Counted from the first letter of the stretch, positions 9,164 through 17,670 are shown. The stretch: DNA of 64,000 nucleotides from Methylomusa anaerophila (GCF_003966895.1 NZ_AP018449.1:2559501-2623500); one strand, 5' to 3'. Numbers and translations are program-made. The notes: generated by a model from the sequence alone, not told the origin.

Positions 9164-9478
9164 ATGGCTGATCACGCGGCGGTATTGGATCGAGTTAAAG
9201 AGTTGGTGCTGGCGGGTTTGGGTTCTTTAGATGCGAGAGTGTATCTTTTTGGATCGTGGGCCAGAGGCGAGCAGCGCAGGGGCTCTGATATTGATATTGC
9301 GGTTGAATATAAGAATGGGGTACCGCCGGCCATTATGGTAAAAATTCGGGAATTATTGGAAGAGTCTGCCGCTATTCCTTATCGGGTTGATGTTGTCGAT
9401 CTGGTTAAGGCTGGTTGCGATTTCGCCGGCAGGGTAAAACGGGAGGGAATTATTTGGCGCGACTACACGAAAGGTTAG
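9164..9478 (+). CDS. MNT-type nucleotidyltransferase (MntA/HI0073 family)
   Basis: The short polymerase-beta-type nucleotidyltransferase has the motif GSWARGEQRRGSDIDIAVE, matching GSx10DxD. The third acidic residue probably lies in YRVDVVDL. The start at 9164 is preferred because GGAGG lies five bases upstream; 9149 and 9161 are also in frame. It overlaps the next gene by 25 bases. In known type VII toxin-antitoxin pairs such an enzyme neutralises a HEPN partner by AMPylation or oligoadenylation. Confidence 0.85.
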   Translation: MADHAAVLDRVKELVLAGLGSLDARVYLFGSWARGEQRRGSDIDIAVEYKNGVPPAIMVKIRELLEESAAIPYRVDVVDLVKAGCDFAGRVKREGIIWRDYTKG

Positions 9479-9852
9479 ATGCCGCGAAAAAAGCTTTGGC
9501 CAGACTGCAGGAAGCAATGGCACTGGTACACCCTACATTATTAGAGCGGGATGCAGGCATTCAGAGATTCGAGTTTTCCTTTGAGGCTGTATGGAAAGCT
9601 GCCCAAGCGTTTTTGACCGGACACGAAGGGTTGGATGCCGCTTCGCCCAAAGGAGTGATCCGCTATTGCCGGGAAGTGGGTTTGTTGAATGATGATGAAA
9701 CCATAATGGCGCTCCATATGGCGGATGATCGAAATTTGACTGCCTATACCTATAACGAGCCGCTGGCGGCTGAGATTTATGCCCGCGTTAAAGAGTACGG
9801 TCCATTATTAGAAAAATGGCTGGACCGGATGAGGAAAAGGCTGGAAGATTAA
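9454..9852 (+). CDS. HEPN-family partner of the nucleotidyltransferase (HI0074-like)
   Basis: A TTG at 9454, seven bases after GGGAGGG, gives a 132-residue helical protein (LARLHERLDAAKKALARLQ...) of the nucleotidyltransferase substrate-binding/HEPN family. The expected RNase motif is R-x4-6-H. Here the segment is DDRNLTAYTYNE, in which the usual His is Tyr, so the catalytic motif looks lost. The overlap with the nucleotidyltransferase gene supports coupled translation. It may be an inactive toxin or a member using other chemistry. Confidence 0.8.
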   Translation: MARLHERLDAAKKALARLQEAMALVHPTLLERDAGIQRFEFSFEAVWKAAQAFLTGHEGLDAASPKGVIRYCREVGLLNDDETIMALHMADDRNLTAYTYNEPLAAEIYARVKEYGPLLEKWLDRMRKRLED

Positions 9853-9875
9853 TATAATTACTGGGAGGTGTTAGT

Positions 9876-10805
9876 ATTAAAAAGGGACGAATAATTCGTA
9901 AAGCCGTAATACCGGCTGCCGGGCTGGGCACGCGTTTTTTGCCTGCGACCAAGGCGCAGCCGAAAGAAATGCTGCCGATCGTTGATAAACCTGCCATTCA
10001 GTTCATCGTTGAGGAAGCTATTCAGTCGGGGATAGAGGAAATCCTGATTATCACGGGACGCAACAAGCGGGCGATCGAAGACCATTTTGACCGGGCGGTG
10101 GAGTTGGAGCTTACCTTGAAAGCCCAGGGGAAATACGACCTTTTGGGACTGGTTGAAGAATTGTCGGAAGTGACTATTCATTATGTCCGGCAAAAAGAGG
10201 CCAAAGGACTGGGGCATGCCGTTTTGTGCGCCAGACAGTTTGTCGGCAATGAGCCCTTTGCCGTGCTGCTCGGCGACGACATTATCGACGCCGCGGTGCC
10301 TTGCCTGCGGCAGCTTATGGACGTATACCAGGATTGTCCGGGCACTATCTTAGGGGTCCAGGAGGTTCCCCGGACCGCCGTTTCCAGCTATGGGATCGTA
10401 AGACCCCAGCCTGTTAAGGAGAACCTCTGGGAAGCAGTGGATTTGGTGGAGAAACCTTCCATGGAGGAAGCGCCGTCTCAGTTGGCTGTCTTAGGCAGGT
10501 ACATTATCGAACCTGAAATTTTTGCCATTCTGGAGAACACCACTCCCGGGCGCGGCGGTGAAATACAGCTGACTGACGCCCTGCGCCGTTTGCGCGAAAA
10601 GCCGGTGTACGCTTTTAATTTCCAGGGCCGCCGGTATGATATCGGTGATAAGCAGGGCTACCTGGAGGCGACCATTGAATACGCCTTAAAGCGTCCCGAC
10701 TTACGGGAGCGTTTCCTAAAATATCTGATCAAACAGACCGGTTCGCTGGTAACGGAAGAAGAGCCCGCCACCACTGCCGAGCACCAGCCGGAGAAAAAGG
10801 CATAG
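9876..10805 (+). CDS. galU: UTP-glucose-1-phosphate uridylyltransferase, apparent AUU start
   Basis: The protein makes UDP-glucose, the substrate for Ugd. The signature GLGTRFLPATKAQPKEMLP, the GDD segment (VLLGDDII) and VEKP mark the GalU family. The frame is closed by TAA at 9855, and the only sensible initiation site after GGGAGGTG (9863-9870) is ATT at 9876, giving (M)KKGRIIRKAVIPAAGLGTR. This matches usual GalU N-termini. The next in-frame TTG (9939) would remove the nucleotide-binding loop. With AUU the protein is 309 residues, normal for GalU. Confidence 0.9.
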   Translation: MKKGRIIRKAVIPAAGLGTRFLPATKAQPKEMLPIVDKPAIQFIVEEAIQSGIEEILIITGRNKRAIEDHFDRAVELELTLKAQGKYDLLGLVEELSEVTIHYVRQKEAKGLGHAVLCARQFVGNEPFAVLLGDDIIDAAVPCLRQLMDVYQDCPGTILGVQEVPRTAVSSYGIVRPQPVKENLWEAVDLVEKPSMEEAPSQLAVLGRYIIEPEIFAILENTTPGRGGEIQLTDALRRLREKPVYAFNFQGRRYDIGDKQGYLEATIEYALKRPDLRERFLKYLIKQTGSLVTEEEPATTAEHQPEKKA

Positions 10806-10810
10806 TACTT

Positions 10811-10928
10811 GTAACTACTCAGGTACCTGAGTAGTTACGGGAGTCAGAATTCAGAAGTCAGAAAGAGGAACAGTTAAGGTTCGAACTGCTTGCGGCATAT
10901 TTTGAATTCTGACTCCTGAATTCTGAAT
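10811..10928. repeat. dispersed intergenic repeat with two hairpins (CAGAATTC family, copy 1)
   Basis: A perfect 28-bp palindrome (10811-10838, centre GGTACC) is followed by GAGTCAGAATTC near 10841 and its complement GAATTCTGACTC near 10903. A decayed copy of the same layout lies at 26148-26257 and a fragment lies near 54700. It carries no coding potential. It is a short dispersed repeat of the kind moved by an unlinked transposase or formed by transcript structure. Confidence 0.65.
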
Positions 10929-10962
10929 ACCAGAGTAGTTATGAATACTTTTAAATGGGGGC

Positions 10963-12450
10963 GTGTTTATCTTGAATCAGAACAACAAGCAAACTCTGAC
11001 ATTGGCATCGGGTTTTACCTTTGACTACACTAATTTGTATGGCGACGATAAGGTAACCGAAAAAGATATTGCCGCGATTGAAAGCCGCTTAACGGCTGCT
11101 CACCGGGCGATAGAGCACATGCGGGCCACCGGCGAGGTGCGGGGCCATCTTTCCAAGGACGGCTTGCCGGAAAAAGTATTGTTTACCCAGCTGCCGTATG
11201 TGCGGGAAGGCAACCTTAACAGTCCTTCCTCCCTGGAACGGTTGCAGGCCTTTAGCCGTTCCATCCGCAATAACATTGACGCTGTAATATCCTTTGGCAT
11301 CGGCGGGTCTTTCCTGGGAAACAAGGTTTTATTCGATGTCCATTGCGGCGAGTTCTGGAACAGCAAGACGGCGGAAGCCCGCAACGGCTATCCCAAGCTT
11401 TACTTCAGCGGCAACAACATGGATCCCCGCCGGACAACCGAGCTGATCGGGCATATTGAGACGGAAGCGCGCATTAAAACGCTGCATTCTCCTAATACCG
11501 CCTATAAAGTCATGCTTGTTGTCATCTCTAAGTCCGGTTCCACCCTTGATACCATGTCGACCTTCATGGTGGCTTATGACAAGTTAAAAAAGATCGGGCC
11601 GCATATTATAGTGGAAGTCGTCGCCGTTACGGATCCGGCGGCGGGGAGCGGGGAAACATTGCTGCACAAGCTGGCTGCCGGGCAAGGCTGGCCGATGTTT
11701 AGCGTTCCTGACGGCGTTGGCGGGCGGTTCAGCGTGTTCTCCGAAGTCGGACTTATCACTGCCGCCTGTATCGGCCTTGATATCGAAAAATTTTTGGCCG
11801 GCGCCAGGGCCATGGACGAAGCCTGCCTGACAGATAACATCCGGCACAACCCTGCCATGCTGAATGCCGCGCTCAAGTATCTGGCTGCGGAAAAATATGG
11901 CCGGGATATTGAAGTATTCATGCCCTACGCCGACTATTTAAAATCCCTCGCGGAATGGTATATTCAACTGCTGGCGGAGTCCCTGGGAAAAAGAACCGAC
12001 CGGTCCGGCCGGGAGGTGTTTTACGGCCGGACTCCTATCGCAGCTGTAGGCACAACGGACATGCATGCCCAGACCCAGCAGCATCAGGACGGGAAGAAAG
12101 ATAAAGTGGTGCAATTTATCAAAGTGGCTGAATGGGATGATGACCCGGTGATCCCGAATGTCTTTCCCGGTGCCGCCAAGCTGGCGGAGATATCCTCCAT
12201 CCGGTTGAGTCAGGCGCTCGATGCGGCGCGGGAGGCAAATGCGGCGGCACTCACAAGCGATCAACGTTTTAATGCCACAATAGTCTTGCCCCGGCTCAAC
12301 GCCTACCATTTGGGAGAGCTTCTGTACCTCTTGGCCTTATCTGTTGCTTATGAGGGGGAATTGGCCGACGTAGATGCTTTTGATCAACCGGGGGTAGAAA
12401 CCTACAAACGTATTTTGGGACCACGCTTAAAAGAACTTAAAATACAATGA
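10963..12450 (+). CDS. pgi: glucose-6-phosphate isomerase family protein
   Basis: The 495-residue protein carries sugar isomerase (SIS) features: SFGIGGSFLGNKVLFD, VISKSGSTLDTMSTF, and a C-terminal segment with QQHQDGKKDKVVQF. It should interconvert glucose-6-phosphate and fructose-6-phosphate, linking glycolysis to the nucleotide-sugar genes upstream. The start is uncertain: GTG at 10963 or TTG at 10972, both after GGGGG. It ends before a clear terminator. A bifunctional or divergent Pgi cannot be excluded. Confidence 0.85.
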   Translation: MFILNQNNKQTLTLASGFTFDYTNLYGDDKVTEKDIAAIESRLTAAHRAIEHMRATGEVRGHLSKDGLPEKVLFTQLPYVREGNLNSPSSLERLQAFSRSIRNNIDAVISFGIGGSFLGNKVLFDVHCGEFWNSKTAEARNGYPKLYFSGNNMDPRRTTELIGHIETEARIKTLHSPNTAYKVMLVVISKSGSTLDTMSTFMVAYDKLKKIGPHIIVEVVAVTDPAAGSGETLLHKLAAGQGWPMFSVPDGVGGRFSVFSEVGLITAACIGLDIEKFLAGARAMDEACLTDNIRHNPAMLNAALKYLAAEKYGRDIEVFMPYADYLKSLAEWYIQLLAESLGKRTDRSGREVFYGRTPIAAVGTTDMHAQTQQHQDGKKDKVVQFIKVAEWDDDPVIPNVFPGAAKLAEISSIRLSQALDAAREANAAALTSDQRFNATIVLPRLNAYHLGELLYLLALSVAYEGELADVDAFDQPGVETYKRILGPRLKELKIQ

Positions 12451-12459
12451 TATTTAACC

Positions 12460-12503
12460 AAAAAAGGAGCTGAGGGAAATATTCCTTCTGCTCCTTTTTT
12501 TTT
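12460..12503 (+). terminator. rho-independent terminator after pgi
   Basis: AAAAAAGGAGC (12460-12470) pairs with GCTCCTTTTTT around a 19-base loop. It is followed by a run of nine T. Confidence 0.85.
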
Positions 12504-12647
12504 ACAGTTATAGAATTTTTATTAAGATTTGGCGATACTGGGTTGCAGGATTTTGACAAAAGAAAGCGAATTTACAGTTGAAAAGGAATAATTGCATACT
12601 ATCTGTCGCATTTTGTAATCGCGGCAAAAGTTTATGGGGGTGAGCGC

Positions 12648-13310
12648 TTGTTGCCGATAAAAATATTGATTGCTGATGATCACGCGCTCTTGCGGCAGGG
12701 TATTAAGAATGTACTGGCTCTGGAAGCCGACTTTTGCGTAGTCGGGGAAGCGATTGACGGCGAAGATGCGATTGAACAAGCGAAAAATCTTCAACCCGAT
12801 ATTGTTTTGCTGGATATCAATATGCCCAAGATGAATGGATTGGAGGTAACCCGCGAAATTCGCGCCCGCCTGCCGCGAATGAGGGTCGTTATTCTCACCA
12901 TCCATGACGACGAAAACTATGTTTTTGAAGTGGTCAGGTCCGGAGCGGCGGGTTATCTCCTGAAAGATGTTGAACCTAGCATGCTTGTGCAAGCCATCCG
13001 GTTGATAAACGAGGGTCAGTCCTTCATTTACCCAACGTTAACCCGGAGTCTTTTTGACGAGATTTCCAGGCGGGACGAAGTTGTTTCCATGCTTGACAAG
13101 CGGAAAGAAGAGCGGTTGACTTACCGGGAGATTGAAGTATTGAAACTGGTCGGTGAAGGCATGAGCAACATAGAAATTGCTGATAAACTTTATTTGAGCC
13201 AGAAAACCGTTAAGAATCATTTAACCAATATTTTTCGAAAAATCAGCGTTGGCGATCGAACCCAGGCAGTTTTATACGCTATCAAAAACAAGATTGTGGT
13301 AATCGAGTAA
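12648..13310 (+). CDS. LuxR/NarL-type response regulator (orphan)
   Basis: The 220-residue protein has a receiver domain (Asp10, Asp11 and phospho-acceptor Asp56 in VLLDINMP, Thr in ILTIHDDE, Lys in YLLKDVEP) and a C-terminal GerE helix-turn-helix (LTYREIEVLKLVGEGMSNIE). It resembles the DegU/NarL group. A TTG start follows GGGGTGAGC. No histidine kinase gene lies next to it, so its sensor must be encoded elsewhere. A link to competence or surface behaviour is possible from the neighbours but is speculative. Confidence 0.9.
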   Translation: MLPIKILIADDHALLRQGIKNVLALEADFCVVGEAIDGEDAIEQAKNLQPDIVLLDINMPKMNGLEVTREIRARLPRMRVVILTIHDDENYVFEVVRSGAAGYLLKDVEPSMLVQAIRLINEGQSFIYPTLTRSLFDEISRRDEVVSMLDKRKEERLTYREIEVLKLVGEGMSNIEIADKLYLSQKTVKNHLTNIFRKISVGDRTQAVLYAIKNKIVVIE

Positions 13311-13398
13311 TAGGAATCATACATACTTATCTTAAATATCAACAGCCTTATTAACTGCATATACTATTCTATCCAAGAGTAGAAGGGGGTAGGGTAGT

Positions 13399-13875
13399 TT
13401 GTTTTTATCTTACACCGCTAGCGTAATTGTAGTATCACTGGCTTTGTACGGGTTGTGGCACTTTATTAAAGACCTGTGGGAATGGTATGCCAATATGGAG
13501 TTGGTATGCCACCCCAATTCCAGTCTGCTCATTCTGGTGAAAAACATGGAAAATGAAATTGAGGATCTAATGCGGTTTTTGATACTTGAACTGGAGTCTG
13601 CCGGCGAGGAACACTGCGATGCGGTAGTGATTGACTTGGGATCTCAGGATTTAACCCTGGCTATTTTAACCCGGATGGCGACCCAAAGCGAGTGTTTTAC
13701 CTTTATAAGTTTACCTCACGTTGCGAGACCGGTTGAGGAAGCCTTACCCATGTGCCGGGGGGGAGTCGTTCACGTACTGGACCTAACCAGCCGGCTTACT
13801 GCCAAAGAATTTATCGTTAGTGTCAGTGCTTTGCTTCGCCAGGACACGAAGAAGGTGGCAGTGAAGTTTGATTAA
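13399..13875 (+). CDS. small membrane-anchored protein of unknown function
   Basis: A TTG start after AGAAGGGGG gives 158 residues. The N-terminus is one hydrophobic segment (SYTASVIVVSLALYGLWHF, about residues 4-24). A soluble region follows with an alternating hydrophobic pattern (SLLILVKNMENEIEDLMRF, DAVVIDLG, VVHVLDLTSR). I do not recognise a family. It follows the response regulator by 88 bases and overlaps the 3' end of the opposite-strand gene by 53 bases. Confidence 0.65.
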   Translation: MFLSYTASVIVVSLALYGLWHFIKDLWEWYANMELVCHPNSSLLILVKNMENEIEDLMRFLILELESAGEEHCDAVVIDLGSQDLTLAILTRMATQSECFTFISLPHVARPVEEALPMCRGGVVHVLDLTSRLTAKEFIVSVSALLRQDTKKVAVKFD

Positions 13876-14479
13876 GCAGAGTAATTTGTTTCAAAGCCAG
13901 AATATCGTAGAATATGTCAACCAATTTGGCGGCCAATAAATGGATTTCCGGGTTATAAACAGCATTGGACTCGCGCAAAGTTTTGCCGCCGTATAAGGAT
14001 GGATAGCCGGCGGATTCGGCAGCAGCCAAACGGGCAAGAGCCAGTTGGCGGTTTACCGAGGCTGCGGACCATAATACGGGTATCTCAGTCTGACCGGCTA
14101 TTTTGATCAGTGAATGATAAGGCTTGTTGTTGCTCCGGTATACTTCCTTGACAGTGTGAAGATTAATATAGCCGTATGTTGCATCCCCCGCGATTCTTGG
14201 CAGCCGCGTTTTCACCGGAATTAGCACCAGTCTGGGGGTAATGGGCAGCGGCGGCAGCAGAGTCCGTTGAGTTAATGCGCGTACTTTGTTTTTTAACTCA
14301 TTTAGATCTATGGCCCGGCTTCTGGCCAAACGGAGGATAACGCGGGGAACGCGCGCCGACAGGGTAGTGGATTTGCCATCAGTTGAGATTATTATAGTGG
14401 AATCGCCGCTGGTATTATAGGCAGGGATAATAGCCGCGATTCGCTCAAAGGTCTCAGGGGTGGGAAAATAATCGCTCAT
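13823..14479 (-). CDS. possible ComK-like protein
   Basis: The 218-residue protein starts after AGGAGG with a five-base gap. Its central block (RLVLIPVKTRLPRIAGDATYG, then YINLHTVKEV, then TEIPVLWSAASVNRQLALAR) follows the order seen in the competence regulator ComK: an FPT-type strand, a W/Y-I-x-x-H-x-V/I-K-E segment, then a G-x-x-x-x-L-P-I-S...QxxRxxxL segment. The resemblance is by eye and weak. It shows no membrane segment. A 46-bp palindrome with a LexA-type core lies upstream. The alternative is an unrelated lineage-specific protein. Confidence 0.6.
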   Translation of the reverse strand: MSDYFPTPETFERIAAIIPAYNTSGDSTIIISTDGKSTTLSARVPRVILRLARSRAIDLNELKNKVRALTQRTLLPPLPITPRLVLIPVKTRLPRIAGDATYGYINLHTVKEVYRSNNKPYHSLIKIAGQTEIPVLWSAASVNRQLALARLAAAESAGYPSLYGGKTLRESNAVYNPEIHLLAAKLVDIFYDILALKQITLLNQTSLPPSSCPGEAKH

Positions 14480-14521
14480 TGTTGCCTCCTTAGGTTTATG
14501 ATTAATGCGTAGAGAAGGATA

Positions 14522-14567
14522 AAGATAGGGTCAGTATCGAACATATGTTCGATACTGACCCTATCTT
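14522..14567. promoter_or_regulatory. 46-bp perfect palindrome with a LexA/DinR-type core
   Basis: The two halves (14522-14544 and 14545-14567) are exact complements. The centre reads CGAACATATGTTCG, which equals the Gram-positive SOS box CGAAC-N4-GTTCG. It lies 43 bases upstream of the minus-strand gene that starts at 14479. There is no adjacent T run, so an operator or extruded cruciform is favoured over a terminator. Confidence 0.55.
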
Positions 14568-14625
14568 AGCAAAAAATTGGAATTTTGGCAATACATTTTA
14601 TGGAAGATTGATTGTTTGATTGTGG

Positions 14626-14742
14626 CTAAGATTCCACTTGCCTTCGTGCAAGGGAATTCTGGTCTTTCCCCAAGTCTTTGATGCCGGATTCTAAGCTGAC
14701 AAGTTTTTCAATGACTAATTTTTGAAATTCCTCATTAGTCAT
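14626..14742 (-). pseudogene. truncated copy of the coiled-coil protein gene
   Basis: A 38-codon frame (MTNEEFQKLVIEKLVSLESG, then IKDLGKDQNSLARRQVES) is nearly identical to the N-terminus of the gene at 2934-3281. It stops right after the first heptad, so the repeat region and C-terminus are gone. The start region is triplicated as 10-base units (ATGACTAACA), which adds two out-of-frame ATGs upstream. Confidence 0.7.
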
Positions 14743-14774
14743 TGTTAGTCATTGTTAGTCATCTTTCGGTGTGC

Positions 14775-15266
14775 TTATTCCGCCAAGCGTATCTTTCTGA
14801 TATCACTTTCATGTTCAGCCGATTTGCGAACCAGAAAAGCAATATCAAGAGCAAGGCGGTCAATATCTTCTTTCGTAGCGCAGTTGGCAACTTGTCCGGT
14901 TAGTTGGTTTATATTATGCCCTATGGAATGAAGCTGAGCATTGATTTCTTCATTGTTATGGCGCAGTGCTTGGACAATTCGGTTGGTTTCAATCATTTGC
15001 CCTTCCAGATTGGAAATATCGGTTTTCATTTCGGAGACATCGGACTTGAGGGTAGAGACATCGGACTTAAGGCTGGAGACATCAGACTTAAGGCTGGAGA
15101 CATCGGACTTAAGGGTAGAGACGTCGGACTTAAGGGTAGAGACGTCGGACTTAAGGGTAGAGACGTCGGACTTAAGGGTAGAGACATCAGGCTTAAGGCT
15201 GGAGACATCGATTTCAATCCCGGTTACTTTTTGTAAAAGCAATTCCAGTAATTCACGGTCAGTCAT
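14775..15266 (-). CDS. coiled-coil protein built from heptad repeats (copy 2)
   Basis: The 163-residue protein begins MTDRELLELLLQKVTGIEID. It then has about eleven heptads of the type SxLKSDV, encoded by a 21-bp tandem repeat at about 15035-15210, and ends in AEHESDIRKIRLAE. Positions a and d of the heptad are V and L, so a long parallel coiled coil is likely. GAGG lies ahead of the second of two tandem ATGs (15276, 15266). The N-terminal MT(D/N)xE and the C-terminal (A/F)EHExDIR are shared with copies 1 and 3. The function is unknown. Confidence 0.8.
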   Translation of the reverse strand: MTDRELLELLLQKVTGIEIDVSSLKPDVSTLKSDVSTLKSDVSTLKSDVSTLKSDVSSLKSDVSSLKSDVSTLKSDVSEMKTDISNLEGQMIETNRIVQALRHNNEEINAQLHSIGHNINQLTGQVANCATKEDIDRLALDIAFLVRKSAEHESDIRKIRLAE

Positions 15267-15510
15267 AGTCAGTCATCCTCACTTTTTCGAAGAATTTGGT
15301 TATAATTTCTCGTTCCTCTCAACTAAGCTTTTTAGCAGCTCGTAGATCAGGTTCAAGTTTAGGCTTGTCCAATATCCATATTTATCCTTATTAAAACTTA
15401 TCTTAATTGTGATTATATCACATATTTTTTTAAAATAATTATCATAAAGAGGATTGATAATATTTCTTAAATAGGTAAAATCATAATCGAGATACGGAAC
15501 GGAGGTTATT

Positions 15511-15612
15511 ATGGATAAATTAACTGAAAGACTGAAAACATTGCGCGAAAGCAAGAGAGTCTCGACAGGCGGAGCTTGTCCCCGTATATCGACATGTGAA
15601 TCTTTATGGTAA
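15511..15612 (+). pseudogene. N-terminal fragment of an XRE-type regulator
   Basis: GGAGG precedes an ATG and a 33-codon frame starting MDKLTERLKTLRESK. This is the usual first helix of Cro/C1-type helix-turn-helix regulators. The sequence then departs from the family and stops. It is probably a broken gene, although a short peptide cannot be excluded. Confidence 0.4.
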
Positions 15613-15705
15613 AATAATAGATGCAATGCAATTCAATAATGAACGTGAGAGTGGTTCAAAATGCTTAGATGGTTTTCAATCACTCTTGCCGTGAGGGTGT
15701 GAAGC

Positions 15706-17598
15706 ATGAGTCTGCTGCAGGTGCAAGGCCTGTCAAAGTCCTTCGGGACTCATACAATACTGGAAAATGTCAGTTTCGAGATTCGCCGTGGTGAAAAGGT
15801 TGGGCTTATTGGTCCTAACGGCGCCGGGAAAACCACATTGTTTCGCATTCTGCTGGGATTGGAAACGTCGGACAACGGACTGGTCGCTCTGACTCCCGGC
15901 CAACAGGCGGCCTATGTTGAGCAGGATATAGAATTGAGGCAAAACACTCTTTATGAAGAACTTTGTACGGCATTTCAGGACATTCTTGCCTGCCAGCAGC
16001 AAATGCAGCGGCTTGAAGCCGCGATCGCCTTAGAACAGGACAAGGATAACCTGGCTTCCCTCATGAAGGAATATGGTTTGGTTGTTGACCGGTTCGAACG
16101 GGGCGGCGGCTACGAGTACGAGAATACCGTCAGGAAAGTGGCTTTCGGCTTAGGTTTCACCAATGAAGATTTAGCCAAAAATCCCCGGGCATTTTCCGGC
16201 GGCCAGAAAACCAGAATCAGTTTGGCCAGGGCTCTGATCCGGCAGCCCGACTTTCTCTTTTTAGACGAGCCTACCAACCATTTAGACTTAGGTATGGTAG
16301 AATGGCTGGAAGAATTTTTAGCCGGATACCCGGGGGCGGTTCTGGTGATCTCTCATGACCGCTACTTTTTGGATGAAGCGGTTGACCGTATCCTGGCTGT
16401 GGAAGACGGCCAAATCCAAGACTATAACGGAAATTATAGCCAATATCTGGAACAAAAGGCTGAACGCACCGAGGCGCTGGAACGGGCCTATAATAAACAG
16501 CAGGCTATGATTGCCAAAACCGAGGAATATATCAGCCGCTACCGGGCCGGGATCAAATCGAAACAGGCCAGAGGCCGGGAAACAAGGCTAAAGCGCTTAA
16601 ATCGGCTGGAGCGGCCCGGGGAAGCCGGCGGATTTGATTTCTTCGTTTTTAATCCGCCGGGCGAATGCGCCGAACGGGTGGCGGAGCTGGGGGAAACTGC
16701 TGCCGGGTATGGGAATAAACCAGTTTTTTCCGGGGTGTCGCTTTTAATCCGGCGGGGTGAGGGTGTCGCCCTGGTCGGACCAAACGGGGCGGGGAAAACA
16801 ACGCTGTTAAAACTGTTTACAGGCGATTTGGCCCCTTTAAGCGGCAGGGTTAAACTGGGCAGCCGGGTGAAAATAGGGTATTTTTCCCAAGAACACGAGG
16901 GACTCAATCCCAATAACCGGGTCCTGGATGAGATTATGAACGAATTCGCCTTTAGTGAAGAGCGGGCGCGGCACTATTTAGGCGCCTTTCTGTTCCGGGG
17001 CGACGAAGTCTATAAGTTGGTGGGCGACCTTTCCGGCGGTGAAAAAGCACGGATAGCCCTGCTTAAACTGATGCTTACCGGCGCCAACTTCCTGATTCTC
17101 GACGAACCGACCAATCATCTTGACATTTCCGCCCGGGAAGCCGTGGAAGAAGCTATTATGAGTTTTCCCGGAACCTTCCTTACCGTATCTCACGACCGTT
17201 ATTTCCTGGATAAAGTCGCCGACCGGGTTGTGGAACTGGCGGCAGGAAGTATAACCGAGTATGCGGGCAACTACAGCTATTACCGGGATAAAAAGGCTGC
17301 CGCTCTTAAAGAAGCTGCCAGGACGGCGGCGAAAGCCGTTCAAGCTAAGAGCAAACCGGCAAAGCCGGAGGGCAGGGACGCCTATCGCGGGAAGAAGCCT
17401 GACCCGGCTAAACTGGCAAAAAAGCTGGAAGAAGAAATCACCGGCCTGGAAGCGGAACTGGCCGAGCTGGAGCTAAGGCTGAACGACCCTGACAGCCACA
17501 CCGACGCCGGCCTTAGCCGGGAACTGGCGGAACAATACAGTAAGGCGCAAGCTGCGCTTGAGGCGAAGTATAGTGAGTGGCTGGAGCTTACCAATTGA
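15706..17598 (+). CDS. ABC-F family ATPase (YdiF/Uup type)
   Basis: The 630-residue protein carries two ABC ATPase domains without membrane segments. Walker A motifs are GPNGAGKTT near residues 36 and 360. Signatures are FSGGQKTR and LSGGEKAR, each followed by a Walker B ending in LDEPTNHLD. The linker between the domains is charged, and a C-terminal coiled coil (KLAKKLEEEITGLEAELAEL) follows a basic stretch. ABC-F proteins act on ribosomes, some giving antibiotic tolerance. This layout fits the housekeeping YdiF/Uup group more than resistance members. Confidence 0.9.
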   Translation: MSLLQVQGLSKSFGTHTILENVSFEIRRGEKVGLIGPNGAGKTTLFRILLGLETSDNGLVALTPGQQAAYVEQDIELRQNTLYEELCTAFQDILACQQQMQRLEAAIALEQDKDNLASLMKEYGLVVDRFERGGGYEYENTVRKVAFGLGFTNEDLAKNPRAFSGGQKTRISLARALIRQPDFLFLDEPTNHLDLGMVEWLEEFLAGYPGAVLVISHDRYFLDEAVDRILAVEDGQIQDYNGNYSQYLEQKAERTEALERAYNKQQAMIAKTEEYISRYRAGIKSKQARGRETRLKRLNRLERPGEAGGFDFFVFNPPGECAERVAELGETAAGYGNKPVFSGVSLLIRRGEGVALVGPNGAGKTTLLKLFTGDLAPLSGRVKLGSRVKIGYFSQEHEGLNPNNRVLDEIMNEFAFSEERARHYLGAFLFRGDEVYKLVGDLSGGEKARIALLKLMLTGANFLILDEPTNHLDISAREAVEEAIMSFPGTFLTVSHDRYFLDKVADRVVELAAGSITEYAGNYSYYRDKKAAALKEAARTAAKAVQAKSKPAKPEGRDAYRGKKPDPAKLAKKLEEEITGLEAELAELELRLNDPDSHTDAGLSRELAEQYSKAQAALEAKYSEWLELTN

Positions 17599-17670
17599 TT
17601 TTTATCACTATTTTCAATATGTATTGAAGTTTTTTGGATAAATCGGTTATAATAAATATAGAAATAAACA

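Noticed and set aside
15035..15210. CRISPR-like array of 21-bp repeats
   Set aside because: The repeats are contiguous without spacers and encode regular heptads in one long frame. The same holds for 3119-3205 and 18409-18555.
15300..15626. 108-residue minus-strand reading frame
   Set aside because: No ribosome site, unlikely amino acid composition, and it overlaps a better-supported regulator fragment on the other strand. It is treated as non-coding.
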